A stretch of 64,000 bases of DNA from positions 1 through 64,000 of the forward strand of contig JBNJDR010000002.1 in NCBI GenBank assembly GCA_051745085.1. The letters are read 5' to 3'. This stretch comes from Halonatronomonas sp051745085 (lineage in GTDB: Bacteria; Bacillota; Halanaerobiia; Halanaerobiales; Halarsenatibacteraceae). This document shows, piece after piece, positions 16,678 through 26,276 of this stretch. A program made the translations under genes and the position numbers. The notes under the pieces were generated by a model. The model did no database searches. It saw nothing but the letters and a program-made list of their open reading frames with translations, and was not told where the DNA came from. The number at the start of each line of letters is the position of its first letter. Within the stretch, counting starts at the first letter, position 1.

Positions 16678-17721
16678 ATGGTTAATGGAATGACAGAAAG
16701 AAAAATTCGTGTATTAAAGACCATCATTGAGGAGCATATTTTAACAGCTGAGCCAGTAGGCTCAAGAACGCTGGCCAGAAAATATGATTTTGGTTTTAGT
16801 CCAGCAACTATACGAAATGAAATGGCCGATTTAGAAGAAATGGGATTACTTGAACAACCTCATACGTCAGCAGGGCGTATCCCGACTGATTTGGGATATC
16901 GTTTTTATGTGGATAACCTAAAAAAGAGTGAACTTAACTCCCCACCTGCCATCAAAGTATATTTAGAACAATTGTCTAAAGAACACTCCGGTATCCAGGA
17001 TGTAATGACAGGGATGGCCAGATTATTGGCTAACTTAACCCAGTACACTACCTTTATTAGTGAACCGGCTTTTTCTGAAAGCAAATTACGAAAGATAGAA
17101 TTATTACCGGTATCTCGTAAAAGGCTACTGCTTGTAGTTATTACAGATAATGGTTTAGTCAATAATAAGACTATTAATTTAAAGAAAGAACTGGATGAGA
17201 ATCAGTTGAACGATTTAAATAAGATACTTAATAAAAGACTGCAGGGTACAGCCTTAGGAGATATTAATCCAGAATTTTTGCAGGAGTTGCAGCAGGAATT
17301 ACAGAGAAGAATAAATTATACTGCAGAAATATTAGAACTGCTCCAGCGAGAAATGACAAAGATTTCTACCAAAGAGGACATGAAAATTCATCTTGATGGA
17401 ACATCTTATATCTTAGAGCAGCCGGAGTTTAATGATATCGAAAGGCTGAAAAAGATATTGCGTATTTTGGATCGGGAAGAAGAGTTAAGAAAAATTTTAA
17501 ATGGTATCAATGAAGAAATATCGATCCAGATTGGGGCAGAAAATAAAATTGAAGACATGGAAAATTGTTCTTTAGTATTGGCTAAATATCATATTTCTCG
17601 AGGTGCAAGCGGTAGGATAGGAATAATCGGGCCTACGAGAATGGAGTATTCTAAAGTTATTTCGTCAGTCGATCTTGCGGCTGAGTTATTAAGCAAATTA
17701 ATTTCAAGTACAGGCAGGTGA
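16678..17721 (+). CDS. hrcA: heat-inducible transcription repressor HrcA
   Basis: A 347-residue HrcA, first gene of the heat-shock operon. The N-terminal winged helix includes VGSRTLARKYDFGFSPATIR and the DNA-contacting HTSAGRIPTDLGYRFYVD. The C-terminal GAF-like domain ends with a typical GRIGIIGPTRMEYSKVISSV segment. It binds the CIRCE element upstream of its own gene, giving autoregulation. ATG 16678 follows AGAGGTGAT. Confidence 0.97.
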   Translation: MVNGMTERKIRVLKTIIEEHILTAEPVGSRTLARKYDFGFSPATIRNEMADLEEMGLLEQPHTSAGRIPTDLGYRFYVDNLKKSELNSPPAIKVYLEQLSKEHSGIQDVMTGMARLLANLTQYTTFISEPAFSESKLRKIELLPVSRKRLLLVVITDNGLVNNKTINLKKELDENQLNDLNKILNKRLQGTALGDINPEFLQELQQELQRRINYTAEILELLQREMTKISTKEDMKIHLDGTSYILEQPEFNDIERLKKILRILDREEELRKILNGINEEISIQIGAENKIEDMENCSLVLAKYHISRGASGRIGIIGPTRMEYSKVISSVDLAAELLSKLISSTGR

Positions 17722-17729
17722 TATTATTA

Positions 17730-18296
17730 ATGGTTGAGCAGGAAAAAAACAATTCTGTAGAGGAAGAAGCTAAGGATAATAAGGAAGTAAATGAAGAAAA
17801 TGAGACTACTTCTCCGGAAGTAAAGCAGGAAGAGCTTGAGCAAAAAATTGAAAAGCTGCAGGAAGAGATCGAAAGTCTAGAGGCAGAAAAAGATAAATAT
17901 TTAAGCAAATTAAAACGAGCTCAGGCTGATTTTGCTAATTATAAAAGAAGGATTAGTCGGGAAAGAGCTGACCTTGCTGTGAGGTATAAGGTGGAGGTTA
18001 TCGAAGAGATTTTACCGGTATTAGATAACTTTGAAAGAGCTCTGGCCACCGAGATGGAAGATTATAATCTTTCTCAGGGGGTTGAGATGATATATCGGCA
18101 GCTCTGGACTGTTTTAGAACAGGAAGGTGTCCAGAAGATCGACGCCGTAGGCGATGAATTTGATCATAAATACCACGAGGCGATAGAACAGGTTGAAGCA
18201 GATGCTGAAGCAGGAACCGTTGTTGAAGAGGTACAGCCAGGTTATATGTTCGCAGATATAGTGATCAGGCCTGCGATGGTAAAAATAGCAGGTTAA
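17730..18296 (+). CDS. grpE: nucleotide exchange factor GrpE
   Basis: A 188-residue GrpE. It has an acidic, low-complexity N-terminus, a long coiled coil (about residues 35-85) and the C-terminal beta domain ending GYMFADIVIRPAMVKIAG. The family core KRAQADFANYKRRISRE is clear. It releases ADP from DnaK. An upstream in-frame GTG (17718) overlaps the hrcA stop and has no room for a ribosome binding site; ATG 17730 follows AGGTGAT. It lies 8 nt after hrcA. Confidence 0.96.
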   Translation: MVEQEKNNSVEEEAKDNKEVNEENETTSPEVKQEELEQKIEKLQEEIESLEAEKDKYLSKLKRAQADFANYKRRISRERADLAVRYKVEVIEEILPVLDNFERALATEMEDYNLSQGVEMIYRQLWTVLEQEGVQKIDAVGDEFDHKYHEAIEQVEADAEAGTVVEEVQPGYMFADIVIRPAMVKIAG

Positions 18297-18338
18297 GTTT
18301 TATCAGAAAATATAAATCGTTTTAAGGAGGATGTTATA

Positions 18339-20204
18339 ATGGGTAAAATACTCGGTATTGACTTAGGAACAACTAACTCTTGTATGGCAGTTATGGAAGG
18401 TGGAGAGCCCACTGTAATTCCAAATAGAGAGGGTAATAGAACGACCCCTTCTGTAGTGGCATATAATAAAAAAGGCGAAAGAATAGTTGGGGAACACGCT
18501 AAAAGGCAGGCAGTAACAAATTCAGACCAAACAGTTCAGTCCATCAAAAGAAGGATGGGGGAAGATTACACGGTAACTCTAAAAGGTGAAGAATATACCC
18601 CCCAGGAAATTTCCGCAATGATCTTACAAAAAATGAAGATGGATGCAGAAGATTATTTAGGTGAAGATATTAAGGAAGCAGTAATTACTGTGCCAGCCTA
18701 TTTCTCGGATAGTCAAAGACAGGCAACAAAAGATGCTGGTAAGATCGCTGGGTTGGATGTTAAAAGAATCATCAATGAACCGACCGCTGCCTCACTGGCA
18801 TACGGTTTAGACGATGACAAAGATCAAACGATCCTGGTATTTGACCTGGGTGGAGGTACATTTGATGTTTCAATTCTAGAAATCGGCGATGGTGTTTTCG
18901 AAGTAGTAGCAACCAGCGGTAACAATAAATTGGGTGGCGATGACTTTGATGAGAGAATTATTGATTATCTGGCCGAACAATTCCAGAGTGAATATGGTAT
19001 CGATCTGAGAAAAGATAAAATGGCCTTACAGCGGTTGAAAGATGCCGCCGAAAAAGCTAAGATTGAGCTTTCCAGTGTTAAGGAGACCAATGTTAATCTT
19101 CCTTTCATCACGCAAACAGAAGATGGTCCTAAACATTTAGATGTCGATATAACCAGGGCTAAATTTAACGAGTTAACCGACGATCTGGTCCAGAAAACCA
19201 TGGGACCAACAGAACAGGCTTTAAAAGATGCTGGTTTGAGTAAGGGCGAGATCGATGAAGTTATTCTGGTCGGTGGTGCTACAAGAACTCCATCTGTCCA
19301 GGAAGCCGTCGAAGAAAAAGTCGGTAAATCTCCCCATAAAGGTATCAATCCTGATGAGGTCGTAGCCATTGGGGCTGCAATTCAAGCCGGTGTTTTATCT
19401 GGTGAAGTCGATGATTTAGTTCTGCTCGATGTAACTCCTTTATCCCTCGGTATTGAAACTCTGGGTGGAGTATTCACTAAATTAATCGAAAGGAATACTA
19501 CAATTCCTACTTCTAAGAGCAAGGTTTTCTCCACGGCAGAAGACAATCAGACAACCGTTGATATACATGTGCTTCAGGGTGAAAGAAAGATGGCCAAGCA
19601 CAATAAGACGCTGGGAAGATTCCAGTTAACGGATATACCACCTGCACCGCGTGGTGTGCCCCAGATAGAAGTTACTTTTGATATAGATGAAAATGGTATA
19701 GTCCAGGTTTCTGCTGAAGATAAAGGGACTGGAAACAAACAGGATATTACCATTAAGTCGACCAGCGGGTTAAGTGAAGAAGAAATCGAAGAAATGGTCC
19801 AGGATGCTGAAGAACATGCTGAAGAAGATAAAAAGAAAGTTGAACGGATCGAAAAGAAAAATGAAGCTGAATCTCTCATCCATTCCGTAGAAAAAACTTT
19901 AAAAGACGCTGGTGACGATGTAGATGATGCCCTTAAGAGTCGGATCGAGGAAGCCAAGGCAGAACTGGAAGAGGCATTAGATGTAGAGGAGATAGATGTA
20001 GATCTGGTCGATGAAAAGATAGAAAATTTAACAGATGAAATGACCGACTTGAGTCAGGAACTATATAATCAACAGCAGCAGGCTGAGCAGGCCCAACAGG
20101 CTGCCGGCCAGCAGCAGGGCGCCGAACAGGGCGCAACTGCTGAAGCTGATGATGACACTATAGATGTAGATTTTGAAGAAGTTGATGAGGAAGATAAGAA
20201 TTAA
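18339..20204 (+). CDS. dnaK: chaperone DnaK (Hsp70)
   Basis: A 621-residue Hsp70. The N-terminal ATPase domain starts KILGIDLGTTNSCMAV, contains the phosphate loop VFDLGGGTFDVSILE and the VILVGGATRTPSVQE adenosine motif. The substrate domain and helical lid follow, then a Gln/Ala-rich linker and the acidic conserved tail DDTIDVDFEEVDEEDKN. It folds and protects proteins with GrpE and DnaJ encoded beside it. Ribosome binding site AAGGAGG. Confidence 0.98.
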   Translation: MGKILGIDLGTTNSCMAVMEGGEPTVIPNREGNRTTPSVVAYNKKGERIVGEHAKRQAVTNSDQTVQSIKRRMGEDYTVTLKGEEYTPQEISAMILQKMKMDAEDYLGEDIKEAVITVPAYFSDSQRQATKDAGKIAGLDVKRIINEPTAASLAYGLDDDKDQTILVFDLGGGTFDVSILEIGDGVFEVVATSGNNKLGGDDFDERIIDYLAEQFQSEYGIDLRKDKMALQRLKDAAEKAKIELSSVKETNVNLPFITQTEDGPKHLDVDITRAKFNELTDDLVQKTMGPTEQALKDAGLSKGEIDEVILVGGATRTPSVQEAVEEKVGKSPHKGINPDEVVAIGAAIQAGVLSGEVDDLVLLDVTPLSLGIETLGGVFTKLIERNTTIPTSKSKVFSTAEDNQTTVDIHVLQGERKMAKHNKTLGRFQLTDIPPAPRGVPQIEVTFDIDENGIVQVSAEDKGTGNKQDITIKSTSGLSEEEIEEMVQDAEEHAEEDKKKVERIEKKNEAESLIHSVEKTLKDAGDDVDDALKSRIEEAKAELEEALDVEEIDVDLVDEKIENLTDEMTDLSQELYNQQQQAEQAQQAAGQQQGAEQGATAEADDDTIDVDFEEVDEEDKN

Positions 20205-20224
20205 TTATTAGGATTAGCTAAAGC

Positions 20225-20253
20225 GAAGAGGGGGGCTCCTGTCCCCTTCTTTT
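20225..20253 (+). terminator. possible attenuating hairpin between dnaK and dnaJ
   Basis: GAAG-a-GGG (20225-20232, one bulged A) can pair with CCCCTTC (20243-20249), followed by TTTT. A weak intra-operon terminator or mRNA processing/stability hairpin is possible. Confidence 0.4.
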
Positions 20254-20287
20254 CAGCTTTTTCTCAGGTGCAGGAAGGTGATTTATT

Positions 20288-21436
20288 ATGGCAAGTCAAA
20301 AAGATTATTATGATATATTAGGGGTAGATAAAGACGCTTCCCAGGATGAAATCAAAAAGGCCTATCGCAAGAAGGCCAAGAAGTATCATCCCGATCGGAA
20401 CCCTGATGATCCAGATGCCAGTGAAAAGTTCAAGGAAATTTCTGAGGCATATGGTATCCTGAGTGATGAAGATAAAAGGGCCCGGTATGATCAATATGGT
20501 CATGCGGGTATCGGCGATGATGACTTCAATTACGAAGACTTCGCTCAGGGAGGTTTCGGCGGTCTTGGCGATATTTTTGATCTATTTATGAACGGAATGG
20601 GCGGCGGTTTTTCCGGTATGGGCCAGCAGCGCCGTAGCGGACCCAGCCGCGGAAAAGATCTAGAGTATCGGATGGAAATATCTTTTAAAGAGGCAGCTTT
20701 CGGTACCGAAAAAACGATCAGAATACCCCGCCAGGAAGAATGTCCTAAATGTGAAGGGACAGGAGCAAAAGAAGGAACTTCTGTTAAAACCTGTCCTAAA
20801 TGTAACGGTAGTGGTCAAATCAGGGTAAGCCAGAGAACTCCATTCGGCAACATCGCTCAAGTTACTACCTGTGATCGCTGTCAGGGACGGGGAGAGATAA
20901 TTGAAGAACCCTGCCCTAACTGTAACGGTCAGGGTCGGGTGACCAGGCGGCGTAACATTAAAGTCGATATCCCGGCTGGAATCTCCAGCGGCAGCCGGAT
21001 AAGGTTGTCCGGTGAAGGTGGTGCCGGAGAAAAAGGAGGACCTTCTGGCGATCTTTACGTGCGGGTTAACGTTAAGCCCCATGATATATTTGAACGGAGG
21101 GGAGACGACATCTATTGTGAATTCCCCATAAATTTCGTTCAAGCGGCATTAGGTGATGAAGTAAAGGTGCCCACTTTAGAAGGTGAGGTTAAATTTAAGA
21201 TTCCTGAAGGAACTCAACCTGGTGATAAACTCCGTCTGAAAAACAAAGGTGTCCAACATCTTCGTTCCAGCGGTCGGGGTGACCAGTATATTATAATTAA
21301 AGTGGTTATTCCTAAATCCCTTAATTCAGAACAGAAAGAATTATTGCGAAAATTTGCCGAAATGAGCGGCGATGAAATAAATCCAGAAAGCAAGGGTTTT
21401 TTTAGTCGAGTTAAGGAAGCCTTTGGGAGTAATTAA
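20288..21436 (+). CDS. dnaJ: chaperone DnaJ (Hsp40)
   Basis: A 382-residue type I DnaJ. The J domain has the HPD motif (KYHPDRNPDDP), followed by a Gly/Phe-rich region, four zinc-binding CxxCxGxG repeats (CPKCEGTG, CPKCNGSG, CDRCQGRG, CPNCNGQG) and the C-terminal substrate-binding domain. It delivers unfolded proteins to DnaK and triggers ATP hydrolysis. The stop codon is 1 nt from the prmA start. Confidence 0.97.
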   Translation: MASQKDYYDILGVDKDASQDEIKKAYRKKAKKYHPDRNPDDPDASEKFKEISEAYGILSDEDKRARYDQYGHAGIGDDDFNYEDFAQGGFGGLGDIFDLFMNGMGGGFSGMGQQRRSGPSRGKDLEYRMEISFKEAAFGTEKTIRIPRQEECPKCEGTGAKEGTSVKTCPKCNGSGQIRVSQRTPFGNIAQVTTCDRCQGRGEIIEEPCPNCNGQGRVTRRRNIKVDIPAGISSGSRIRLSGEGGAGEKGGPSGDLYVRVNVKPHDIFERRGDDIYCEFPINFVQAALGDEVKVPTLEGEVKFKIPEGTQPGDKLRLKNKGVQHLRSSGRGDQYIIIKVVIPKSLNSEQKELLRKFAEMSGDEINPESKGFFSRVKEAFGSN

Positions 21437-21437
21437 A

Positions 21438-22385
21438 ATGTATTATTTAGAATACCAACTAACCCTGTCGTCAGCTGATCTTTCCCTGGGAGAAGAGATT
21501 TTTAGTACCCTCTTCCCAGCGGGTTTCATTACCAGAGATCTGTCTGACGGCAGAATTTTATTTATCGGTTATAGTCAACACAAGTATGAAATCAAAGTAC
21601 ACAAAAAGTATGATACTACCTGGCTGAAGCTGCTTGATTATCTCACCGCTGTTCATCAGAGATTGAACTCCGGTTTAGGTCGTTCTGCTCTTTCCTTCAC
21701 TTTAAAGCGGGTTTGGTCAGAAAGTACAGACTGGGTTAAAAATTGGCGGGAAAATTATAAGGCGATCAATATAGCCGAGCGCTGGTTGATCCTCCCCCCC
21801 TGGCAGCAGGAAGAGTATCAGCAGCTTGAAGCAGGAAAAGCGCAGGAAGAAGTGATCGAAAAAATTATCATCGATCCTGGCCAGGCCTTCGGCACAGGTG
21901 GTCATGAGAGCACCAGGTTAGCTTTAATTTTGTTAACCTATTTGGCTGAGGAAGCAGATGTTAAGGTTACTTCTATGCTGGATGTAGGCACCGGAAGCGG
22001 AATATTGGCTATAGCCGGGGCCAGGCTGGATATTAAGGAGATCATTGCTGTAGATTTGGCCCAAACCGCGATCGAAAATTGTCAGCATAACCTTGAACTG
22101 AATGAATTATCGGAGAGGGTAGAAACCAGGCTGGGTGATATCCAGGACCTAACCCTGGGTAGATTTTCCCTGGTCATATCAAATCTTCTGGCCGTGCTCA
22201 TCCATGCTAATTTTGAAGCGATCACAGACAAGGTTAAGCCCGGGGGCAGGCTTATTTTAAGTGGATTTCTAGTAAGCCAGGCTGAAAAGATTACCGCCCG
22301 GTTAAATGAAAATGGATTTGTAATCGAGGAAACCCGGGTACAGGGTGAATGGCAGTCAGTATTAGCTTTACGAGGTGAAGAATAA
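21438..22385 (+). CDS. prmA: ribosomal protein L11 methyltransferase
   Basis: A 315-residue class I SAM methyltransferase. The small N-terminal substrate domain is followed by IIDPGQAFGTGGHESTRLAL and the SAM-binding motif LDVGTGSGILAIAGARL; the active-site VISNLLAVLI segment is also present. PrmA trimethylates L11 (uL11). ATG 21438 after GGGAG was preferred to a TTG 15 nt earlier inside dnaJ. It overlaps the rsmE start by one base (TAATG). Confidence 0.93.
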   Translation: MYYLEYQLTLSSADLSLGEEIFSTLFPAGFITRDLSDGRILFIGYSQHKYEIKVHKKYDTTWLKLLDYLTAVHQRLNSGLGRSALSFTLKRVWSESTDWVKNWRENYKAINIAERWLILPPWQQEEYQQLEAGKAQEEVIEKIIIDPGQAFGTGGHESTRLALILLTYLAEEADVKVTSMLDVGTGSGILAIAGARLDIKEIIAVDLAQTAIENCQHNLELNELSERVETRLGDIQDLTLGRFSLVISNLLAVLIHANFEAITDKVKPGGRLILSGFLVSQAEKITARLNENGFVIEETRVQGEWQSVLALRGEE

Positions 22386-23140
22386 TGCGAAGTTTCTTTT
22401 TAGAAGAAGATCCCGGCAAACTGCATGAGGGGGATGATATTACTCTCACTGGCGATCTTTATAATCATATAATTAATAGTCTCCGCCATTCTTCAGGGGA
22501 TAAGATTATTCTCCTGGATGGGAAAGGCCTGGAGTATGAAGTAGAGATTAAAGAAATTGGAGAGGAGTCTGCTCGTTGTTGGATTTTGGATGTTAGGAAA
22601 GCAGGAGGAGAACCTGATTTAGCTATTTATATAGCTCAAGCTTTGGCTAAAAAAGATAATTTTGAGCAGGTTTTACAGAAGGCTACAGAAGTGGGGGCGG
22701 CCGGATTTTTCCCCTTGAAGACCCGCCACACCGTCGTTAAAGTAAAGAAGTCAAAGCTAGATAAAAAACTATCTCGCTGGAGAAAAATAATTTTAGAAGC
22801 AGCCAGGCAATCGGAGCGAGGAAAAGTTCCAGAACTTAATAATCCGATTAGGTTAGAAGACTTAATTCCCAGGTTTGACGAATTCGATCTTGTTTTCCTG
22901 GCTTATGCTCGAGACAAGCAGATGTCTTTAAAAGAAGCTCTGGCTTCTCATGACTTTGCGCAAAATCAGAAAATCCTGCTCCTGGTAGGCCCAGAAGGTG
23001 GATTTAATCCTAACGAGATAGATAAAATATTAAGTCATGACAATACAGTAGCATTCAATTTAGGGCCGAGAATTTTAAGAACCGAAACTGTCGCTCCTCT
23101 GGTGACAGGGTTAATATTGTATGAACGGGGAGAAATTTAA
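22385..23140 (+). CDS. rsmE: 16S rRNA (uracil1498-N3)-methyltransferase
   Basis: A 251-residue RsmE with an N-terminal PUA-like domain and a C-terminal SPOUT knot. Diagnostic segments are HSSGDKIILLDGKG, the ALAKKDNFEQVLQKATEVGA motif, LLVGPEGGFNPNEID and the knot end LGPRILRTETVAPLVTG. It methylates U1498 of 16S rRNA. Translational coupling with prmA is likely from the 1-nt overlap. Confidence 0.95.
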   Translation: MRSFFLEEDPGKLHEGDDITLTGDLYNHIINSLRHSSGDKIILLDGKGLEYEVEIKEIGEESARCWILDVRKAGGEPDLAIYIAQALAKKDNFEQVLQKATEVGAAGFFPLKTRHTVVKVKKSKLDKKLSRWRKIILEAARQSERGKVPELNNPIRLEDLIPRFDEFDLVFLAYARDKQMSLKEALASHDFAQNQKILLLVGPEGGFNPNEIDKILSHDNTVAFNLGPRILRTETVAPLVTGLILYERGEI

Positions 23141-23174
23141 AAACTTCAAGAATTAAATTGGAAGGTGTTTGCGT

Positions 23175-24506
23175 ATGGTAGTTCAAGAAGAACCCAAAGC
23201 GGCCATCCATAATCTGGGTTGTCGAGTTAACCAGTATGAGGCTGAAGCCTTAGAGCAGATGTTAAAGAGAGCAGGCTACAGGATAGTTGATTTTAATGAG
23301 GCAGCTGATTTATATATAGTCAACAGCTGTGCTGTTACCCTGTCTGCTGCCAGTAAGTCCCGGAGTCTAGCCCGTCAGGCCAAAAGAAGAGGCGGCGATG
23401 AGGCTGTGGTCATAATGGCAGGCTGTTACAGTCAGGTTTCTCCAGAAGAGGTAGAAGGAGTAAAAGAAGTAGATTATATTATCGCCGCTTCCGATAAAGA
23501 CAGGTTAACTAAATTATTAAAAGAGGTTGCTCCCGAACAGACCGGGGGCTGGTTAGGCGCGAGAAAAGAGTATCGGGAAATGACCGATTACCCTGATTTT
23601 CATCTGGATAGGGTAAATCAAACAACCCGGGCCAACCTGAAAATTCAGGATGGCTGTAATCAGTTTTGTAGTTATTGTATCATCCCCCTGGCCAGAGGCC
23701 AGCTGCGCAGCCGCCCCGAAGCCAGTGTTTTGGCTGAATCTAAGCGTTTATTAAGAAGTGGGGTTAAAGAAATCGTTCTGACCGGGATCCATTTAGGTGC
23801 TTACGGGGTGGACTTCTCTGAAGACAGAGATCATCTGGCCGATTTAATCGAAAAAATGATCACCCTGGACGGTAATTTTAGGATTCGGCTCAGTTCCATC
23901 GAAGTTGGTGAAGTTTCGGATAAATTGATCGATTTGATAGCTAACTCTAATAAACTCTGTAAACATCTTCATCTTCCCTTACAGAGCGGAAGTGTTCGGA
24001 TCTTAAAAGACATGAATAGACCTTATACTCAGGCAGAATACCTGGCTCATATAAGAGAGATCCGGAAGGTGATCCCTGAGATAGCCATAACTACAGATAT
24101 TATCGTGGGTTTTCCTGGTGAGACAAGAGCTGAATTTGAAGAGACCTTATCGGTTGTTGAAGAAGCAGGCTTTAGCCGGGTCCATATTTTTCCGTATTCC
24201 CCCCGCCCCGGCACACCAGCAGCAGAGATGGCCGATAGAGTTGATGGTAATGTTAAAAAAGAAAGATATAACGAGTTAAATGAACTTGCCGAAGAGCTGG
24301 CTTATGCTTACAGAAAAGATTTTTTCAACCAGGAGCTGCAGGTACTTTTAGAAGAAGATATCGACTCTGGTATCATCGCCGGGTATAGTGATAACTTTAT
24401 CAGAATTGGAATAGATTATCAGCCCGGGCTGGAGAACACCTTGATCCAGGCAGAACTACTTGATATTTCAGGCGAACCTCCTTATAAAGCTGAAATCAGG
24501 GAATAG
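23175..24506 (+). CDS. mtaB: tRNA (t6A37) methylthiotransferase MtaB
   Basis: A 443-residue methylthiotransferase that turns t6A37 into ms2t6A37 in ANN-decoding tRNAs. The order is an N-terminal UPF0004 domain with three cysteines (LGCRVNQYE, NSCAV, AGCY), a radical SAM core with CNQFCSYC, and a C-terminal TRAM-like region. The MtaB rather than MiaB assignment rests on the start (HNLGCRVNQYEAEAL) and on position after rsmE, the usual Firmicute neighbour. ATG 23175, with GAAGGTG upstream, was chosen over TTG 23169. Confidence 0.93.
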   Translation: MVVQEEPKAAIHNLGCRVNQYEAEALEQMLKRAGYRIVDFNEAADLYIVNSCAVTLSAASKSRSLARQAKRRGGDEAVVIMAGCYSQVSPEEVEGVKEVDYIIAASDKDRLTKLLKEVAPEQTGGWLGARKEYREMTDYPDFHLDRVNQTTRANLKIQDGCNQFCSYCIIPLARGQLRSRPEASVLAESKRLLRSGVKEIVLTGIHLGAYGVDFSEDRDHLADLIEKMITLDGNFRIRLSSIEVGEVSDKLIDLIANSNKLCKHLHLPLQSGSVRILKDMNRPYTQAEYLAHIREIRKVIPEIAITTDIIVGFPGETRAEFEETLSVVEEAGFSRVHIFPYSPRPGTPAAEMADRVDGNVKKERYNELNELAEELAYAYRKDFFNQELQVLLEEDIDSGIIAGYSDNFIRIGIDYQPGLENTLIQAELLDISGEPPYKAEIRE

Positions 24507-24525
24507 GGAAAAGGTTATAAAATAT

Positions 24526-24554
24526 CTGACAAATTTATGAATATATGTTATAAT
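24526..24554 (+). promoter_or_regulatory. promoter of the hit-nfeD-floA operon
   Basis: CTGACA (24526-24531), 17-nt spacer, TATAAT (24549-24554). Confidence 0.7.
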
Positions 24555-24605
24555 AAATAAAAGAATTTTATCCATTAATCTCTTAAAATAAAGGAGGAAT
24601 GCATC

Positions 24606-24944
24606 TTGGCTGAGTGTATATTTTGTAAGATAAGCAAAGGAGAGGTCGATTCAGATTTGGTATATGAAGACGAGGAAATTTTTGCTTTTGCGGATATTAA
24701 TCCTCAAGCCCCGGTACATCTTTTGATTCTACCTCGGAAGCATATAAGTGCAATAACCGAGGTGGAGGACTTTGAATTGATCGGAGATATTCATAAAGTT
24801 GCGGTTAAACTGGCTGAAGAAAGAGGCTTAACTGAAGATGGTTTCAGGATAGTTAATAACTGCGGGAGTAAAGGCGGCCAAACGGTCGATCATCTCCACT
24901 TTCATCTGCTGGGTGGAAGGCAATTACAATGGCCTCCAGGTTAA
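24606..24944 (+). CDS. HIT family nucleotide-binding hydrolase
   Basis: A 112-residue histidine-triad protein of the Hint/PKCI branch. It starts with the metal-binding-like CIFCKI, has the conserved VYEDEEIFAFADINPQAPVH and ends with the catalytic HLHFHLLGG triad. Such proteins hydrolyse purine nucleoside phosphoramidates; the natural substrate is not known. TTG start after an AAGGAGGA ribosome binding site. It is the first gene of an operon with nfeD and floA. Confidence 0.92.
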   Translation: MAECIFCKISKGEVDSDLVYEDEEIFAFADINPQAPVHLLILPRKHISAITEVEDFELIGDIHKVAVKLAEERGLTEDGFRIVNNCGSKGGQTVDHLHFHLLGGRQLQWPPG

Positions 24945-24964
24945 TTTAAGTAAGGGGAGATAAT

Positions 24965-26272
24965 ATGGCCGAAAATATTTCTGATAAAAACATCGCTAAA
25001 ATATTATTGTTAACGTTAATATTTATTTTTATTCTGGCAGTTTCTATAGAAGCTGCCACTGCTTATTATATACCGCTGCACGGCGATGTTAATCCAGGTT
25101 TAGTGACATTTTTGGATCGTTCATTAGCAGCAGCAGAAGAGGCTAACGCCGAAGTGGTAATAATTGAAGTTGATACTTTTGGTGGACTGGTAGATTCCGG
25201 GATCGATTTAAGAGATAGCCTGGTTGAATATAACGGACGGACGGTCGTCTTTGTGAATAATAGGGCCTGGTCAGCTGGAGCCCTGATCGCTCTTGGGGGT
25301 GATGAGATTTATATGGTCGAGGGCAGCAGTATCGGGGCTGCCGAAACCCGACCTTATGAGGAAAAATATATTTCAGCATTGCGGACGGAATTTGCTTCCA
25401 CAGCAGAGAGGCGGGGGAGAGACCCTGACATAGCCGCAGCTATGGTAGATTCTTCTATTGAAATCGAGGGTGTAACTGAGGAAGATAAATTATTGAGTTT
25501 AACCGCTCAGGATGCAGAAAAACTGGGATTTAGTGAAGGGACTTTCTCCAGTTTAGGAGGGTTATTAGATTATCTAGGCTATACCTCCGATGAACTGATC
25601 CGAGCAGAACTAACTTCTTTAGACCGAATCGCTCGGGTTATTACGAATCCTTATACCTCGGTATTTTTACTGACTGTCGGGATAGTAGGTCTGGTCGGTG
25701 AGGCATTAATTCCTGGCTTTGGTGTAAGTGGAACCATCGGGGTTTTAAGTATGGCCGCCTTCTTTTCTGCTTATATTTATCAGGGTTATGCCGGACTGGG
25801 TCTAGTCGTCTTATTCTTAGCTGGTTTACTGCTGCTGGCTATAGAGATTTTCGTGATACCAGGATTTGGATTTACCGGTATCAGCGGATTAACGGCGATT
25901 TTTTTAAGTTTCTTTTTAGTTTTTCCAGAAAGTTCTACAGCCTGGAGAATGCTGGCTGTTGTTACGGTCTTATCGGTTGTTGGTGTGGGCGTGTTGATTA
26001 AATTATTTGGTTCTACCTATTTCTGGAGGCGGATTTCTTTAGGTGAATCTCAAACTACAGATATAGGTTATGTGGCCAGTAAAGATTCTAAAGACTTAGT
26101 TGGGACTACAGGTAAAACTATCACCCCTTTACGTCCGTCAGGGATCGCTGAGATCAAAGGAGAAAGGGTAGATGTAGTCACCCAGGGTGGTTTTATTGAC
26201 AAAGAAACTTCGATAAGGGTAGTAGATGTAAAAGGAAGCAGGATCGTGGTCACCAAACAAAGTGAGGAGTGA
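24965..26272 (+). CDS. NfeD-like membrane serine protease
   Basis: A 435-residue NfeD of the long (NfeD1b) type. An N-terminal signal/anchor precedes a ClpP-like protease domain (EVDTFGGLVDSG, the nucleophile region RAWSAGALIALGG and EGSSIGAAE). Four or more membrane helices follow, then a C-terminal OB-fold NfeD domain (about residues 365-430). Long NfeD proteins pair with flotillin/stomatin proteins encoded directly downstream, as here with floA. They are thought to take part in membrane quality control. The end lies 4 nt before the floA start. Confidence 0.92.
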   Translation: MAENISDKNIAKILLLTLIFIFILAVSIEAATAYYIPLHGDVNPGLVTFLDRSLAAAEEANAEVVIIEVDTFGGLVDSGIDLRDSLVEYNGRTVVFVNNRAWSAGALIALGGDEIYMVEGSSIGAAETRPYEEKYISALRTEFASTAERRGRDPDIAAAMVDSSIEIEGVTEEDKLLSLTAQDAEKLGFSEGTFSSLGGLLDYLGYTSDELIRAELTSLDRIARVITNPYTSVFLLTVGIVGLVGEALIPGFGVSGTIGVLSMAAFFSAYIYQGYAGLGLVVLFLAGLLLLAIEIFVIPGFGFTGISGLTAIFLSFFLVFPESSTAWRMLAVVTVLSVVGVGVLIKLFGSTYFWRRISLGESQTTDIGYVASKDSKDLVGTTGKTITPLRPSGIAEIKGERVDVVTQGGFIDKETSIRVVDVKGSRIVVTKQSEE

Positions 26273-26276
26273 GAAT

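Noticed and set aside
18965..19957. Long - strand ORFs opposite dnaK (and similar ones opposite leuS, floA, moeA and rnfC)
   Set aside because: They are shadows of strongly conserved genes, with low-complexity translations rich in Ser or Pro and no ribosome binding sites.
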